Assembly (NCBI GenBank): GCA_029690005.1
Contig: CP121458.1
Coordinates: 434,001-498,000, forward strand
DNA: 64,000 nucleotides
Reading direction: 5' to 3'
Source: Prescottella defluvii
GTDB lineage: Bacteria; Actinomycetota; Actinomycetes; Mycobacteriales; Mycobacteriaceae
Shown: positions 47,301-55,300 of the stretch, piece by piece
Numbering within the stretch: the stretch's first letter is position 1
How the letters are laid out: each line of letters starts with the position of its first letter
The notes under the pieces: generated by a model
What the model saw: the letters and a program-made list of their open reading frames with translations, nothing else
The model's database searches: none
Told to the model about the DNA's origin: nothing
Position numbers and translations under genes: made by a program

Positions 47301-48387
47301 CAGGGGCCTGCAACGTCGTCGACGTCGGGGCGTTCACGTTCACCGTCTGCGCCGGAGCCGACGAACTCACGAAACCGGAACCCGCCGCGAAGTCCGCGGT
47401 GATGCTGTGCGCACCGGACGTCGCGAACGTGTGCTGCACCGACGCCTGACCGTTCGACACGGTCACCGGGGTGCCGATGTTCGTTCCGTTGTCCTTGAAC
47501 TGCACCGTGCCCGTCGCGTTCTGCGGCGCGACGTTGGCCGTCAGCGTGACCGGCGCGCCGGTGAGCGCGGTGCCCGGAACCGACAGCGCGACAGTCGTGT
47601 TGGCCGGGGCATTCACCTGCACGTTCTGCGCCGCCGACTGCGAAGAGTTGGCGACGGCCGTGCCCGGGAACTTGGCCGACAGGCTCCGCGCACCCGCCGT
47701 CGCCGGCGTCCACGCGAACGTACCGACACCCGACTCATTGATCTGGCTCTCACCGAGCTTCGTGCCGCCGTCGTAGAACTCCACCGTGTTGCCCTGCGCG
47801 GCACCGGTCACCGTCGCCGTCAACGTCACCGACTGTCCCGTGAGCATCGGAGTCGGCACCGCGGCCAGCGTGGTGGTGGTGGCGTCCTTCGCGACGGTGA
47901 TCGTCGGACCCTTGTCGGTGTACGTGCCACTGCCCAGGCTTCCCGAGTAGTGCATCGTCGTCATCAACGGCGTCGCCCGCGCACACGCCGCGGTCACCAA
48001 ATAGTTGAAGGTGAACGTCTGCGACTTCGGGCTGATGTTCGGATACACCGGCCACGACCCCGTCACGCGGGTGTAGTCCGCCGCGATTTCAGGGTTGGAC
48101 GTGTTTCCGCTGACATACGTCATACACGTCGGGTGGAGATCCTTGACCGCCTGGATGTACTCGACCACACCCCCGGTGCGCTCGAACTTGGTCGACACCG
48201 TGACGGTCTCGCCCACCGCGGGGGTCGAGTTGCTCACCGTCCGCGTGAACCTGCTGCTGCCATCGTCCCAGGTCACCGAACCCTGGGCTGCACCAGCCGA
48301 ACCCACACCCACCGTTGCCGCGAAACCCGCGGCCATTGCGAAAACACTTATTCCGCCGACTATTCGGCGCAGTTCCCTGCCACCCAT
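44398..48387 (-). CDS. Secreted Ig-like repeat protein, array member 8 (type II head, 12 Ig domains)
   Basis: 1,329 residues, unbroken, the longest member. ATG 48387 has GAGAGGGAAG upstream. The signal peptide (GGISVFAMAAGFAATVGVGS) and type II head (STPAVGETVTVSTKFERTGG, VYPNISPKSQTFTFNYLV, MTTMHYSGSLGSG) lead to twelve Ig domains. Domains 4–8 are a nearly identical run (SLSVSAPGSATTGSSVDLTA, SNAQGSVQFKDNG) with a DNA period of 282 bases over about 45851–46978. The eleventh has a short insertion (AQSGTTAPTGTVQFKDNG), and the twelfth is the cap (TLPGTVQFFDGGVALGQ). The tail is GSLGSLGSLSGFRFGF. The first part matches member 2 and the last part matches member 9, so this gene looks like a recombinant. 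It could form a long flexible stalk. Confidence 0.89.
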   Translation of the reverse strand: MGGRELRRIVGGISVFAMAAGFAATVGVGSAGAAQGSVTWDDGSSRFTRTVSNSTPAVGETVTVSTKFERTGGVVEYIQAVKDLHPTCMTYVSGNTSNPEIAADYTRVTGSWPVYPNISPKSQTFTFNYLVTAACARATPLMTTMHYSGSLGSGTYTDKGPTITVAKDATTTTLAAVPTPMLTGQSVTLTATVTGAAQGNTVEFYDGGTKLGESQINESGVGTFAWTPATAGARSLSAKFPGTAVANSSQSAAQNVQVNAPANTTVALSVPGTALTGAPVTLTANVAPQNATGTVQFKDNGTNIGTPVTVSNGQASVQHTFATSGAHSITADFAAGSGFVSSSAPAQTVNVNAPTSTTLQAPASATTGQQVTLSAGVQPAGAVGTVQFKDNGTAIGSPAAVVAGQASLQHTFDAAGSHSITAEFLGGAGFAGSTSAAQSVAVSDPDVSTSLALSAPGSATTGSSVDLTATVSPSNAAGTVQFTDNGSNIGAPVAVVNGVATLPHAFTGAGAHGVGASFTGAEGFANSTAAAHEVTVSDPDVQTSLSVSAPGSATTGSSVDLTATVSPSNAQGSVQFKDNGVNIGGPVVVANGAAVLPHTFNAAGSFQVTADFTGAAGFTNSTAPAHQVTVTDPDVTTSLSVSAPGSATTGASVDLTATVSPSNAVGAVQFTDNGSNIGAPVAVVNGVATLPHAFTGAGAHSVGASFTGAAGFTNSTATAHDMTVSDPDVQTSLSVSVPGSATTGSSVDLTATVSPSNAQGSVQFKDNGAIIGAPVVVVNGAAVLPHSFAGAGAHSITAEFTGAAGFTNSTAAAHEVTVSDPDVTTSLSVSVPGSATTGSSVDLTATVSPSNAQGSVQFKDNGAPVGAAVPVANGAATMPYTFNAAGSFQVTAEFTGAAGFTNSTAAAQTVSVSVPVQQTELSVTAPASAETGQQVNLSATVTPSNAQGAVQFTDNGAPLGTPVAVVNGAATLPHTFTVSGVHSIAATFTGGTGFTNSTANAQSVTVTDPVVPDTDTTTTVTAPSTAVTGQQVTLSAAVSPVPSGGTVQFKVAGTDVGAPVALDASGQVSMPYTFNVAGSFAVSAVYSGAPGFTGSTAAAQSVTVSDPAPVDVQTTTSLSVPATATTEVETTLSATVAAQSGTTAPTGTVQFKDNGVAIGNPVQLLNGTATLAHTFSTVGTHSITAVYTAAAGFVGSTSTQHPVVVSAPNPTDAQSSVSVTSATSATAGTSFKLTAKVIGAPTLPGTVQFFDGGVALGQPVPVVNGIAELQHTFDQSGPHQIHAVYSGGSGVQGSTSQVQVLDVAGSGGGTGGTGSLGSLGSLSGFRFGF

Positions 48388-48562
48388 GCACTTCCCTCTC
48401 GACGACGACCGTCGGCCGCCAACTCAACGGATCAGGTTCGACCTGGGACACTGCGCTGAGGGATCGAAGCTGAAGAAATCGAGTCCGGTGCGCGCTGCAG
48501 GGCCCACGCCATTCCCCTGCAACCAAACCGCAGCCCGACTCCGCGTCTGAAATGCGGCTCGA

Positions 48563-48582
48563 ACTCTACCGGACAAACGTCC
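48563..48582 (-). promoter_or_regulatory. Dyad plus -10-like motif upstream of Ig-array gene 8
   Basis: On the minus strand GGACGTTTGTCC is followed after two bases by TAGAGT, about 175 bases before ATG 48387. It matches the layout upstream of members 4 and 5. No -35 match is seen at the normal distance. Confidence 0.45.
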
Positions 48583-48622
48583 AAATGAAGCCCGATTGGC
48601 CAGGTCCGACCGAGTGAAGAGG

Positions 48623-48657
48623 CTGTGGCCCCTGCCGGTCGAGGCAGGGGGCCACAG
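48623..48657 (-). terminator. Hairpin terminator after Ig-array gene 9
   Basis: CTGTGGCCCCTGCC pairs with GGCAGGGGGCCACAG (one bulge) around GGTCGA, 20 bases past the stop of gene 9. The stem is similar to that after gene 8 (GTGGCCCCTGCC), which supports duplication of whole transcription units. Confidence 0.8.
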
Positions 48658-48677
48658 CGTGTCTCACTCGTCGGCCG

Positions 48678-51600
48678 TCAGGATCCGAATCGGAATCCGC
48701 TCAGGCTGCCCAACGAGCCCAGCGAGCCCAGCGATCCGCCACCGGAGCCGGCGACGTCGAGCACCTGCACCTGAGACGTCGAACCCTGCACACCCGAACC
48801 ACCCGAGTACACCGCGTGGATCTGATGCGGACCAGCCTGATCGAACGTGTGCTGGAGCTCGGCGATGCCGTTCACCACCGGAACCGGCTGACCGAGCGCG
48901 ACACCACCGTCGAAGAACTGCACCGTGCCCGGCAGCATCGGCGCACCGATGACCTTGGCCGTCAGCTTGAACGACATACCGGCCGTCGCGGACGTCGCCG
49001 AGGTCATCACGACCGACGACGGCACGTCCACCGGATTGGGTGCGGACACCACGATCGGACGCGGCGTGGACGTGGATCCGGCGAACCCGGCATCGGCCGT
49101 GAAGACCGCCGTGATCGAGTGCGTGCCCGCCACGGAGAAGGTGTGCGCCAACGATCCGGAACCGTTCACCAGAGCGACCGGCGACCCGATCGGGGATCCG
49201 TTGTCCTGGAACTGCACGCTGCCGGTCGGCACCGCGCTACCGGACTGCGCATTCACCGTCACCGACAATGTGGTCTCCACCCCGGTCGTCGCGGTCGGCG
49301 GAACACCGATCAGCGTCGAGGTTTCGACATCCGGGACGACCGGATCGGTCACGGTGACGTTCTGTCCCGGTGCCGTCGAGTTCGTGAACCCGGCCGCACC
49401 GGTGAACTCCGCGGTCACCGAGAAGGTTCCGGCCGCGTTGAACGTGTACGGCAGGTTCGCCGCACCACCCGACACCGCGACCGCAGCACCCACGGGATTG
49501 CCGTTCACCTTGAACTGCACCGTGCCCTGCGCATTCGACGGATTGACCGTCGCCGACAGGCTCACCTGCTGGCCCGTCTCCGCAGTAGCCGGCGCCGTCA
49601 CCGACAGCTCCGTCTGCTGAACCGGAACCGACACCGACACCGTCTGCGCCGCAACCGTCGAGTTCGTGAACCCGGCCGCACCGGTGAACTCCGCGGTCAC
49701 CGAGAAGGTTCCGGCCGCGTTGAACGTGTACGGCAGGTTCGCCGCACCACCCGACACCGCGACCGCAGCACCCACGGGATTGCCGTTCACCTTGAACTGC
49801 ACCGTGCCCTGCGCATTCGACGGATTGACCGTCGCCGACAGGCTCACCTGCTGGCCCGTCTCCGCAGTAGCCGGCGCCGTCACCGACAGCTCCGTCTGCT
49901 GAACCGGAACCGACACCGACACCGTCTGCGCCGCAACCGTCGAGTTCGTGAACCCGGCAGCACCGGTGAACTCCGCCGTCACCGAGAACGAACCAGCAGC
50001 GTTGAACGTGTACGGGAAGGTCGCCGCACCGCTCGTAACCGGAACCGCAGCACCCACCGCGTCGCCATTCACCTTGAACTGCACCGAACCCTGCGCATTC
50101 GACGGCGTCACCGTCGCCGACAGGCTCACCTGCTCGCCCGTCTCCGCAGTAGCCGGCGCCGTCACCGACAGCTCCGTCTGCTGAACCGGAACCGACACCG
50201 ACACCGTCTGCGCCGCAGCCGTCGAGTTCGTGAACCCGGCAGCACCCGTGAACTCAGCCGTCACCGAGAACGAACCGGCCGCGTTGAACGTGTGCGGCAG
50301 GGTCGCCGCACCATTTGCAACCGGAACCGCAGCACCCACCGGGTTGCCGTTCACCTTGAACTGCACCGAACCCTGCGCATTCGACGGCGACACGGCAGCC
50401 GACAAGGTAACCGACTCACCCGTCGCTGCCGCCGCCGGAGCCGTGAGCGACAACGACGTCTGCACGTCCGGATCCGACACCGCGATGTTCTGAGCGGCCG
50501 CAGTCGAACTCGTGAAGCCGGCGGCACCGGCGAACTCGGCCGTAATGCTGTGTGCACCCGCACTATCGAACGAATGCGGCAGCGTCGCTGCGCCGTTCGC
50601 AACCGCAACCGGAGCACCGATGTTCGAACCGTTGTCCTTGAACTGGACCGAACCCTGCGCGTTCGACGGGCTCACCGTGGCGGTCAGATCAACCGACGCA
50701 CCGGTCGTCGCCGAACCCGGCGCTGACACCGTCAGCGAGGTCTGCACGTCCGGATCGGTCACCGTGACGTTATGCGCGGTAGCAGCCGCGTTCGTGAACC
50801 CGGCAGCACCGGTGAACTCGGCGCTCACCGAGAACAAACCAGCCGCGTTGAACGTATACGGCAAGCTCGCCGCACCGTTTGCCACCGTGACCGGGCCACC
50901 CACCGGGTTGCCGTTCACCGTGAACTGCACCGAACCCTGGGCATTCGACGGCGACACATTCGCAGTCAGATCCACCGACGAACCCGTGGTCGCGGCACCG
51001 GGCGCCGACACCGTCAGCGAGGTCTGCACGTCCGGATCGGTCACCGCGATGTTCTGCGCGGCAGCAGTCGAGTTCGCGAACCCGGCGGCTGCGGTGAACA
51101 CAGCGGTGATGCTGTGCGCACCGCCGGCCGAGAACGTGTGCTGCAGGCTCGCAGCGCCGCCCGAGACGGTTACCGGTGTCCCGATGTCTGCCCCGTTGTC
51201 CTTGAACTGCACCGAGCCCGCCGCATTCTGCGGCGCAACATTGGCGGTCAGCGTGACCGGCGAACCGGTCAGAGCGGTGGCCGGAACCGTCAATGACAGG
51301 TCTGTGGCAACGTCGGTGACATTGACCGTCTGCGCGGTGGATGTCGAGCCCGCGACGTTACCGTCGCTCGGGATGAACTGCGCGGTGATCGAATGCGCAC
51401 CCGATGCCGTGAAGGTGTACGGCAGATTCGCCGTTCCGTTCGAGACGGTTGCCGGCGCACCGATGTTCACGCCACCGTCCTTGAACTGGACGGTGCCGGA
51501 CTTCGCAGGGTTCACGTTCGCCGTCAAAGTCGTCGAAGTGTTCACCACCGCCGTAGCCGGCGCGGACAGGGTGGTCGTCGTGGGCGTCGCCTCGACCGAC

Positions 51601-52184
51601 ACGCCCAACCCGCTCATCGGGTTGAACGTCTGCAGGCTACCGAACGAGTAGACGTCGAACACCATGCCTGTGGACCGCGGTCCCGGCTGGGCGTTGTCGG
51701 GCACCTTGTACGTGAATGTGATTGACGGACGCTTGTTTCCGAGGCTGTTACCCGGGATCAATGCGAGCTTGAGGAACGCGTCGGTCCACTTGATCTTCAC
51801 CGAGCCGTCGGAGGCGTTCTGGGTGGCGGTACCGTCGTAGAGCGACGGGCTGTTCAACGACCCGCCGCTCCCGCGCCACACGTTGCCCGTGACGCTCTGG
51901 AGGACGTATCCGGCCGGCGGATAGTCCGTCAGATAGTTGAGGTAGCGATCGACGCCGCCCTCGGTTCTGAAGTCGATGGTTGAAGTCACGATGTCGCCAG
52001 GGTGCGCCACCGCCGGAGTCACCGTCTTGGTGGCCCGGATGTTGTCGGAGTTCACTGTCTGTGCGGTCGGATCCGCTCCTGCGGCACCGCTCCCCCAGGC
52101 AAGCTGGCCCACGCCGACCGCGGCCACCGCCATGGCCCCCGCAACCACGGTCGACACGAGTAATCGTGCCCTTGATCGGGACAT
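48678..52184 (-). CDS. Secreted Ig-like repeat protein, array member 9 (type I head, 10 Ig domains)
   Basis: 1,168 residues, unbroken. ATG 52184 has AAAGGAA upstream. The signal peptide is LLVSTVVAGAMAVAAVGVGQ...GAAGA. The type I head (SDNIRATKTVTPAVAHPGDI, DRYLNYLTDYPPAGYVLQ, QPGPRSTGMVFDVYSFG, FNPMSGLGVSV) is closest to that of member 1. Ten Ig domains follow. The first is short (VNPAKSGTVQFKDGG), and domains 6–8 share QTELSVTAPATAETG. Two successive units are identical at the DNA level (see 49381–49944). The ninth has the AQSGSAVPTGSVQFQDNG insertion, and the tenth is the cap (MLPGTVQFFDGGVALGQ). The tail is GSLGSLGSLGSLSGFRFGS. Its two last domains and tail are almost the same as in member 8 despite an unrelated head. 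Confidence 0.89.
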   Translation of the reverse strand: MSRSRARLLVSTVVAGAMAVAAVGVGQLAWGSGAAGADPTAQTVNSDNIRATKTVTPAVAHPGDIVTSTIDFRTEGGVDRYLNYLTDYPPAGYVLQSVTGNVWRGSGGSLNSPSLYDGTATQNASDGSVKIKWTDAFLKLALIPGNSLGNKRPSITFTYKVPDNAQPGPRSTGMVFDVYSFGSLQTFNPMSGLGVSVEATPTTTTLSAPATAVVNTSTTLTANVNPAKSGTVQFKDGGVNIGAPATVSNGTANLPYTFTASGAHSITAQFIPSDGNVAGSTSTAQTVNVTDVATDLSLTVPATALTGSPVTLTANVAPQNAAGSVQFKDNGADIGTPVTVSGGAASLQHTFSAGGAHSITAVFTAAAGFANSTAAAQNIAVTDPDVQTSLTVSAPGAATTGSSVDLTANVSPSNAQGSVQFTVNGNPVGGPVTVANGAASLPYTFNAAGLFSVSAEFTGAAGFTNAAATAHNVTVTDPDVQTSLTVSAPGSATTGASVDLTATVSPSNAQGSVQFKDNGSNIGAPVAVANGAATLPHSFDSAGAHSITAEFAGAAGFTSSTAAAQNIAVSDPDVQTSLSLTAPAAAATGESVTLSAAVSPSNAQGSVQFKVNGNPVGAAVPVANGAATLPHTFNAAGSFSVTAEFTGAAGFTNSTAAAQTVSVSVPVQQTELSVTAPATAETGEQVSLSATVTPSNAQGSVQFKVNGDAVGAAVPVTSGAATFPYTFNAAGSFSVTAEFTGAAGFTNSTVAAQTVSVSVPVQQTELSVTAPATAETGQQVSLSATVNPSNAQGTVQFKVNGNPVGAAVAVSGGAANLPYTFNAAGTFSVTAEFTGAAGFTNSTVAAQTVSVSVPVQQTELSVTAPATAETGQQVSLSATVNPSNAQGTVQFKVNGNPVGAAVAVSGGAANLPYTFNAAGTFSVTAEFTGAAGFTNSTAPGQNVTVTDPVVPDVETSTLIGVPPTATTGVETTLSVTVNAQSGSAVPTGSVQFQDNGSPIGSPVALVNGSGSLAHTFSVAGTHSITAVFTADAGFAGSTSTPRPIVVSAPNPVDVPSSVVMTSATSATAGMSFKLTAKVIGAPMLPGTVQFFDGGVALGQPVPVVNGIAELQHTFDQAGPHQIHAVYSGGSGVQGSTSQVQVLDVAGSGGGSLGSLGSLGSLSGFRFGS
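49381..49944. repeat. Tandem 282-base identical repeat inside Ig-array gene 9
   Basis: Bases 49381–49662 and 49663–49944 appear identical by eye. Both begin TTCGTGAACCCGGCCGCACC and encode 94 residues, one Ig domain out of phase with its borders. A third, clearly diverged copy follows from 49945 (TTCGTGAACCCGGCAGCACC). The absence of silent differences points to a very recent duplication or to gene conversion. Confidence 0.9.
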
Positions 52185-52308
52185 TCGAATTCCTTTCTTG
52201 TCGTGTGTTTCTGAATGACGGCCTGCGCCGCCCTGCTGGATGTCCACCCGCCTCGACCGCCGGGTGCTTCTCGAACCGATTTCTCGATTCTCGTTCGTGA
52301 ACGGCCGA

Positions 52309-52348
52309 AGGCGAGGCCCCGCCTCCGTGGGGAGACGGGACCTCGCCT
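52309..52348 (-). terminator. Hairpin terminator after Ig-array gene 10
   Basis: AGGCGAGGCCCCG pairs with CGGGACCTCGCCT (one mismatch) with an inner CTCC/GGAG stem, 17 bases past the stop of gene 10. I saw no clear promoter for gene 9 in 52185–52308. Confidence 0.72.
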
Positions 52349-52365
52349 GGACCATCAGTTACTGC

Positions 52366-55300
52366 TTATGAGCCGAACTTCAGGCCGCCCAGCAGATCTC
52401 CGAGGATCGCCGTCAGGCTGCCCAGGTTGCCCAGGCTGCCGGTGGGTGAGCCACCGCCCGAGACCTGGACCGTCTGTGCACCCGACGTCGAGCCCGCAAC
52501 GCCCTGGCCGCCGCTGAACACCGCGTGGATGCTGTGCGCACCCTTCGTGGTGAACGTGTGGTTCAGCGTCGCCGCACCGTTGACCACCTGCACGGCGTCG
52601 CCGATCGGGGTCTGCCCGTCGAAGAACTGAACCGTACCGGTCACGGTCGCGTTGCCCGCACCCGTCACCTGCGCCGAGAGCTGCACCTGCGTGCCGACCG
52701 TCGCGTTGGCCGGCGCCGTCACGACGGTGGCCGTCTCGACGTCGACCGGGGTCGGCGTCGTCACGACGACCTGCTTCGCGTCAGCGGTGGAGCCGGTGAA
52801 TCCGGTTGCGCCGCTGAACGTCGCGGTGATGGTGTGCGTACCCGTGGTGGTGAACGTGTGGTTCAGCGTTGCCACACCGTTGGTCACCTGCGCGGAACCG
52901 ATCGCGGCACCACCGTCGAAGAACTGGACCGTACCGGCACTCGGAATGACTTCCTCGGTGCCGTTGTCGTAGACGGTGGCCACCAGATCCTGTGCCTCAC
53001 CGGTCTTCGCGTTGCCCGGGACGCTCAGGATCGTCGTCGTGGCCGCATCCACCGGAGTGGGATCGCTGACCGTGACTGTCTGAGCCGACGCCACCGAGCC
53101 CGTGAACCCGGTCGCACCCGTGAACTCAGCCGTGATCGCCTGCGCACCCGCCGCAGCGAACGTGTGCGACAGAACCGCAGTACCACCCGACACCGTCACC
53201 GGCGAACCGATGTTGACACCGTTGCTCTTGAACTGCACCGTGCCCTGAGCGTTCGACGGAGTAACCGCCGCAGTCAGATTCACCACAGCACCCGTCTCAG
53301 CCGTCGCCGGAACCGTCAAACCGAGCGTGGTCGTCACATCGACCGGCGTCGGATCCGACACCGTCACCGTCTGAGCCGACCCGGTCGACGCCGTGAACCC
53401 GGTCGCACCCGAGTACTCCGCCGTCACCGCATACGAACCAGCGGCGTTGAACGTGTACGGCAGGCTCGCGTGACCCGAACCGTCGACATTCACCGCCGCA
53501 CCCACAGCATTACCGGCAACCTTGAACTGCACCGTGCCACCGGTCGGAACCGGAGCAACCGTCGCCGACAGGGTCACCTGCGCACCCGTCTCGGCCGATG
53601 CCGGAGCCGACACCGTCGTCGTGGTCTGCGTGTCCGGGACAACCGGATCCGTCACCGTGACAGTCTGCGCACCCGCGGTCGAACCCGTGAACCCGGTCGC
53701 GCCGACGAACTCGGCCGTGATGCTGTGCGAACCCGCCGCCACGAACGCGTGCGACAGCGTCGCCGCACCGGACGCCACCGCCACCGGCGAACCGATGTTG
53801 GTGCCGTTGTCCTTGAACTGCACCGTGCCCTGCGCATTCGCGGGAGTCACATTCGCAGTGAGATCAACCGCGCCGCCGGTCTCCGCGTTCTGCGGAACCG
53901 TCAACGCCAGCGTGGTCGTCACATCGACCGGCGTCGGATCCGACACCGTCACCGTCTGAGCCGACGCGGTCGACGCCGTGAACCCGGTCGCACCCGAGTA
54001 CTCCGCGGTCACCGCGTACGAACCGGCCGCATTGAACGTGTAAGGCATGCTCGCGTGACCGGCGTTATCGACGTTCACCGCCGCACCGACAGCATTGCCG
54101 GCGACCTTGAACTGCACCGTGCCGCCGGTCGGAACCGGAGCAACCGTCGCCGACAGGGTCACCTGTCCACCGGTCTCGGCAGTAGCCGGCGCGGTGACCG
54201 TCGTGGTGGTCTGCGTGTCCGGGACAACCGGATCCGTCACCGTGACGGTCTGCGCACCCGCAGCCGAACCCGCGAAGCCGGGGGCACCGACGAAGTCAGC
54301 GGTGATCGCGTGAGCACCAGCAGCGGCGAACGTGTGCGACAGCGTCGCCGCACCGGCAGCCACCGTCACCGGCGAACCGATGTTGTTGCCGTTGTCCTTG
54401 AACTGCACCGTGCCCGCAGCGTTCGACGGAGTCACGTTGGCGGTCAGATCGACGGCCGTGCCGGTCTCCGCGTTCTGCGGAACCGTCAGACCCAGCGTCG
54501 TCGTCACATCGACCGGAGTCGGATCCGACACGGTCACGGTCTGAGCTGCCGACATCGAACCGGTGAAGTTGCCCGTCGCAGTGAACACCGCGGTGATCGA
54601 GTGCGAACCGGCCGAGGCGAACGTGTGGTTCAGGCTGGCCGCGCCACCCGACACCGCCACCGGCGATCCGATGTTGTTGCCGTTGTCCTGGAACTGGACG
54701 GAACCCGTCGCCGCGCCGGGCGCGACGTTGGCGGTCAGCGTGACCTGAGCACCGGTCTCCGCAGTGGCCGGGGCCGACAGGGTTGTCGTGGTCGACACCT
54801 GGGAGGCAACGATATTGATCGTCGCCAGCGGTCCGCCACCGGCGTTCAGCGGGCCCTTGTTGTCACTCGGAATGCACCGGGTCGGTGCCCACTGCGTGCC
54901 GCCGAGGAACGAAGCCTTCGCCAGTGAAGTGCTGAAGTTCTGGTCGTTGCCGTACGACGAGGCCGATCCCGCGAGACGCAGCTTCGGCTGGATGACGCCC
55001 GATGCACCAGCGGTAACGGTGATGTCAACGGCGGGCAGCTGGTACCAGGTGTCGCCGTTCGAGTTGGTCGAACCGTCGAGGTTCTTCTTCGACTTGGGGA
55101 CCCGGATGCCGCCCTCGTTGCTGGTGTTGTTGTTACTGCCGTTGCCGATCACCTCGTTGTTGCCCGAGAGCCGGACGATGGTGCCGGCCGCATTGTCCAC
55201 GGCACCCGCGTCATTGACGCGCAGCACGTTCGGGGCGACGTTGTCGAGGCCGATCGCGGTACCCGGGACAATGGCGGCGCTGACGAAGGTCGTGTTGTCG

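Noticed and set aside
49381..49944. Tandem repeats resembling a CRISPR or satellite array
   Set aside because: The unit is 282 bases, in frame, and encodes an Ig domain. There are no short repeats with unique spacers anywhere in the window.
31578..50726. Very long plus-strand open frames through the Ig array, one of 1,127 codons, with apparent repeats
   Set aside because: They mirror the minus-strand Ig repeats. Their repetitiveness comes from the coding strand, and they lack plausible starts or signal peptides.
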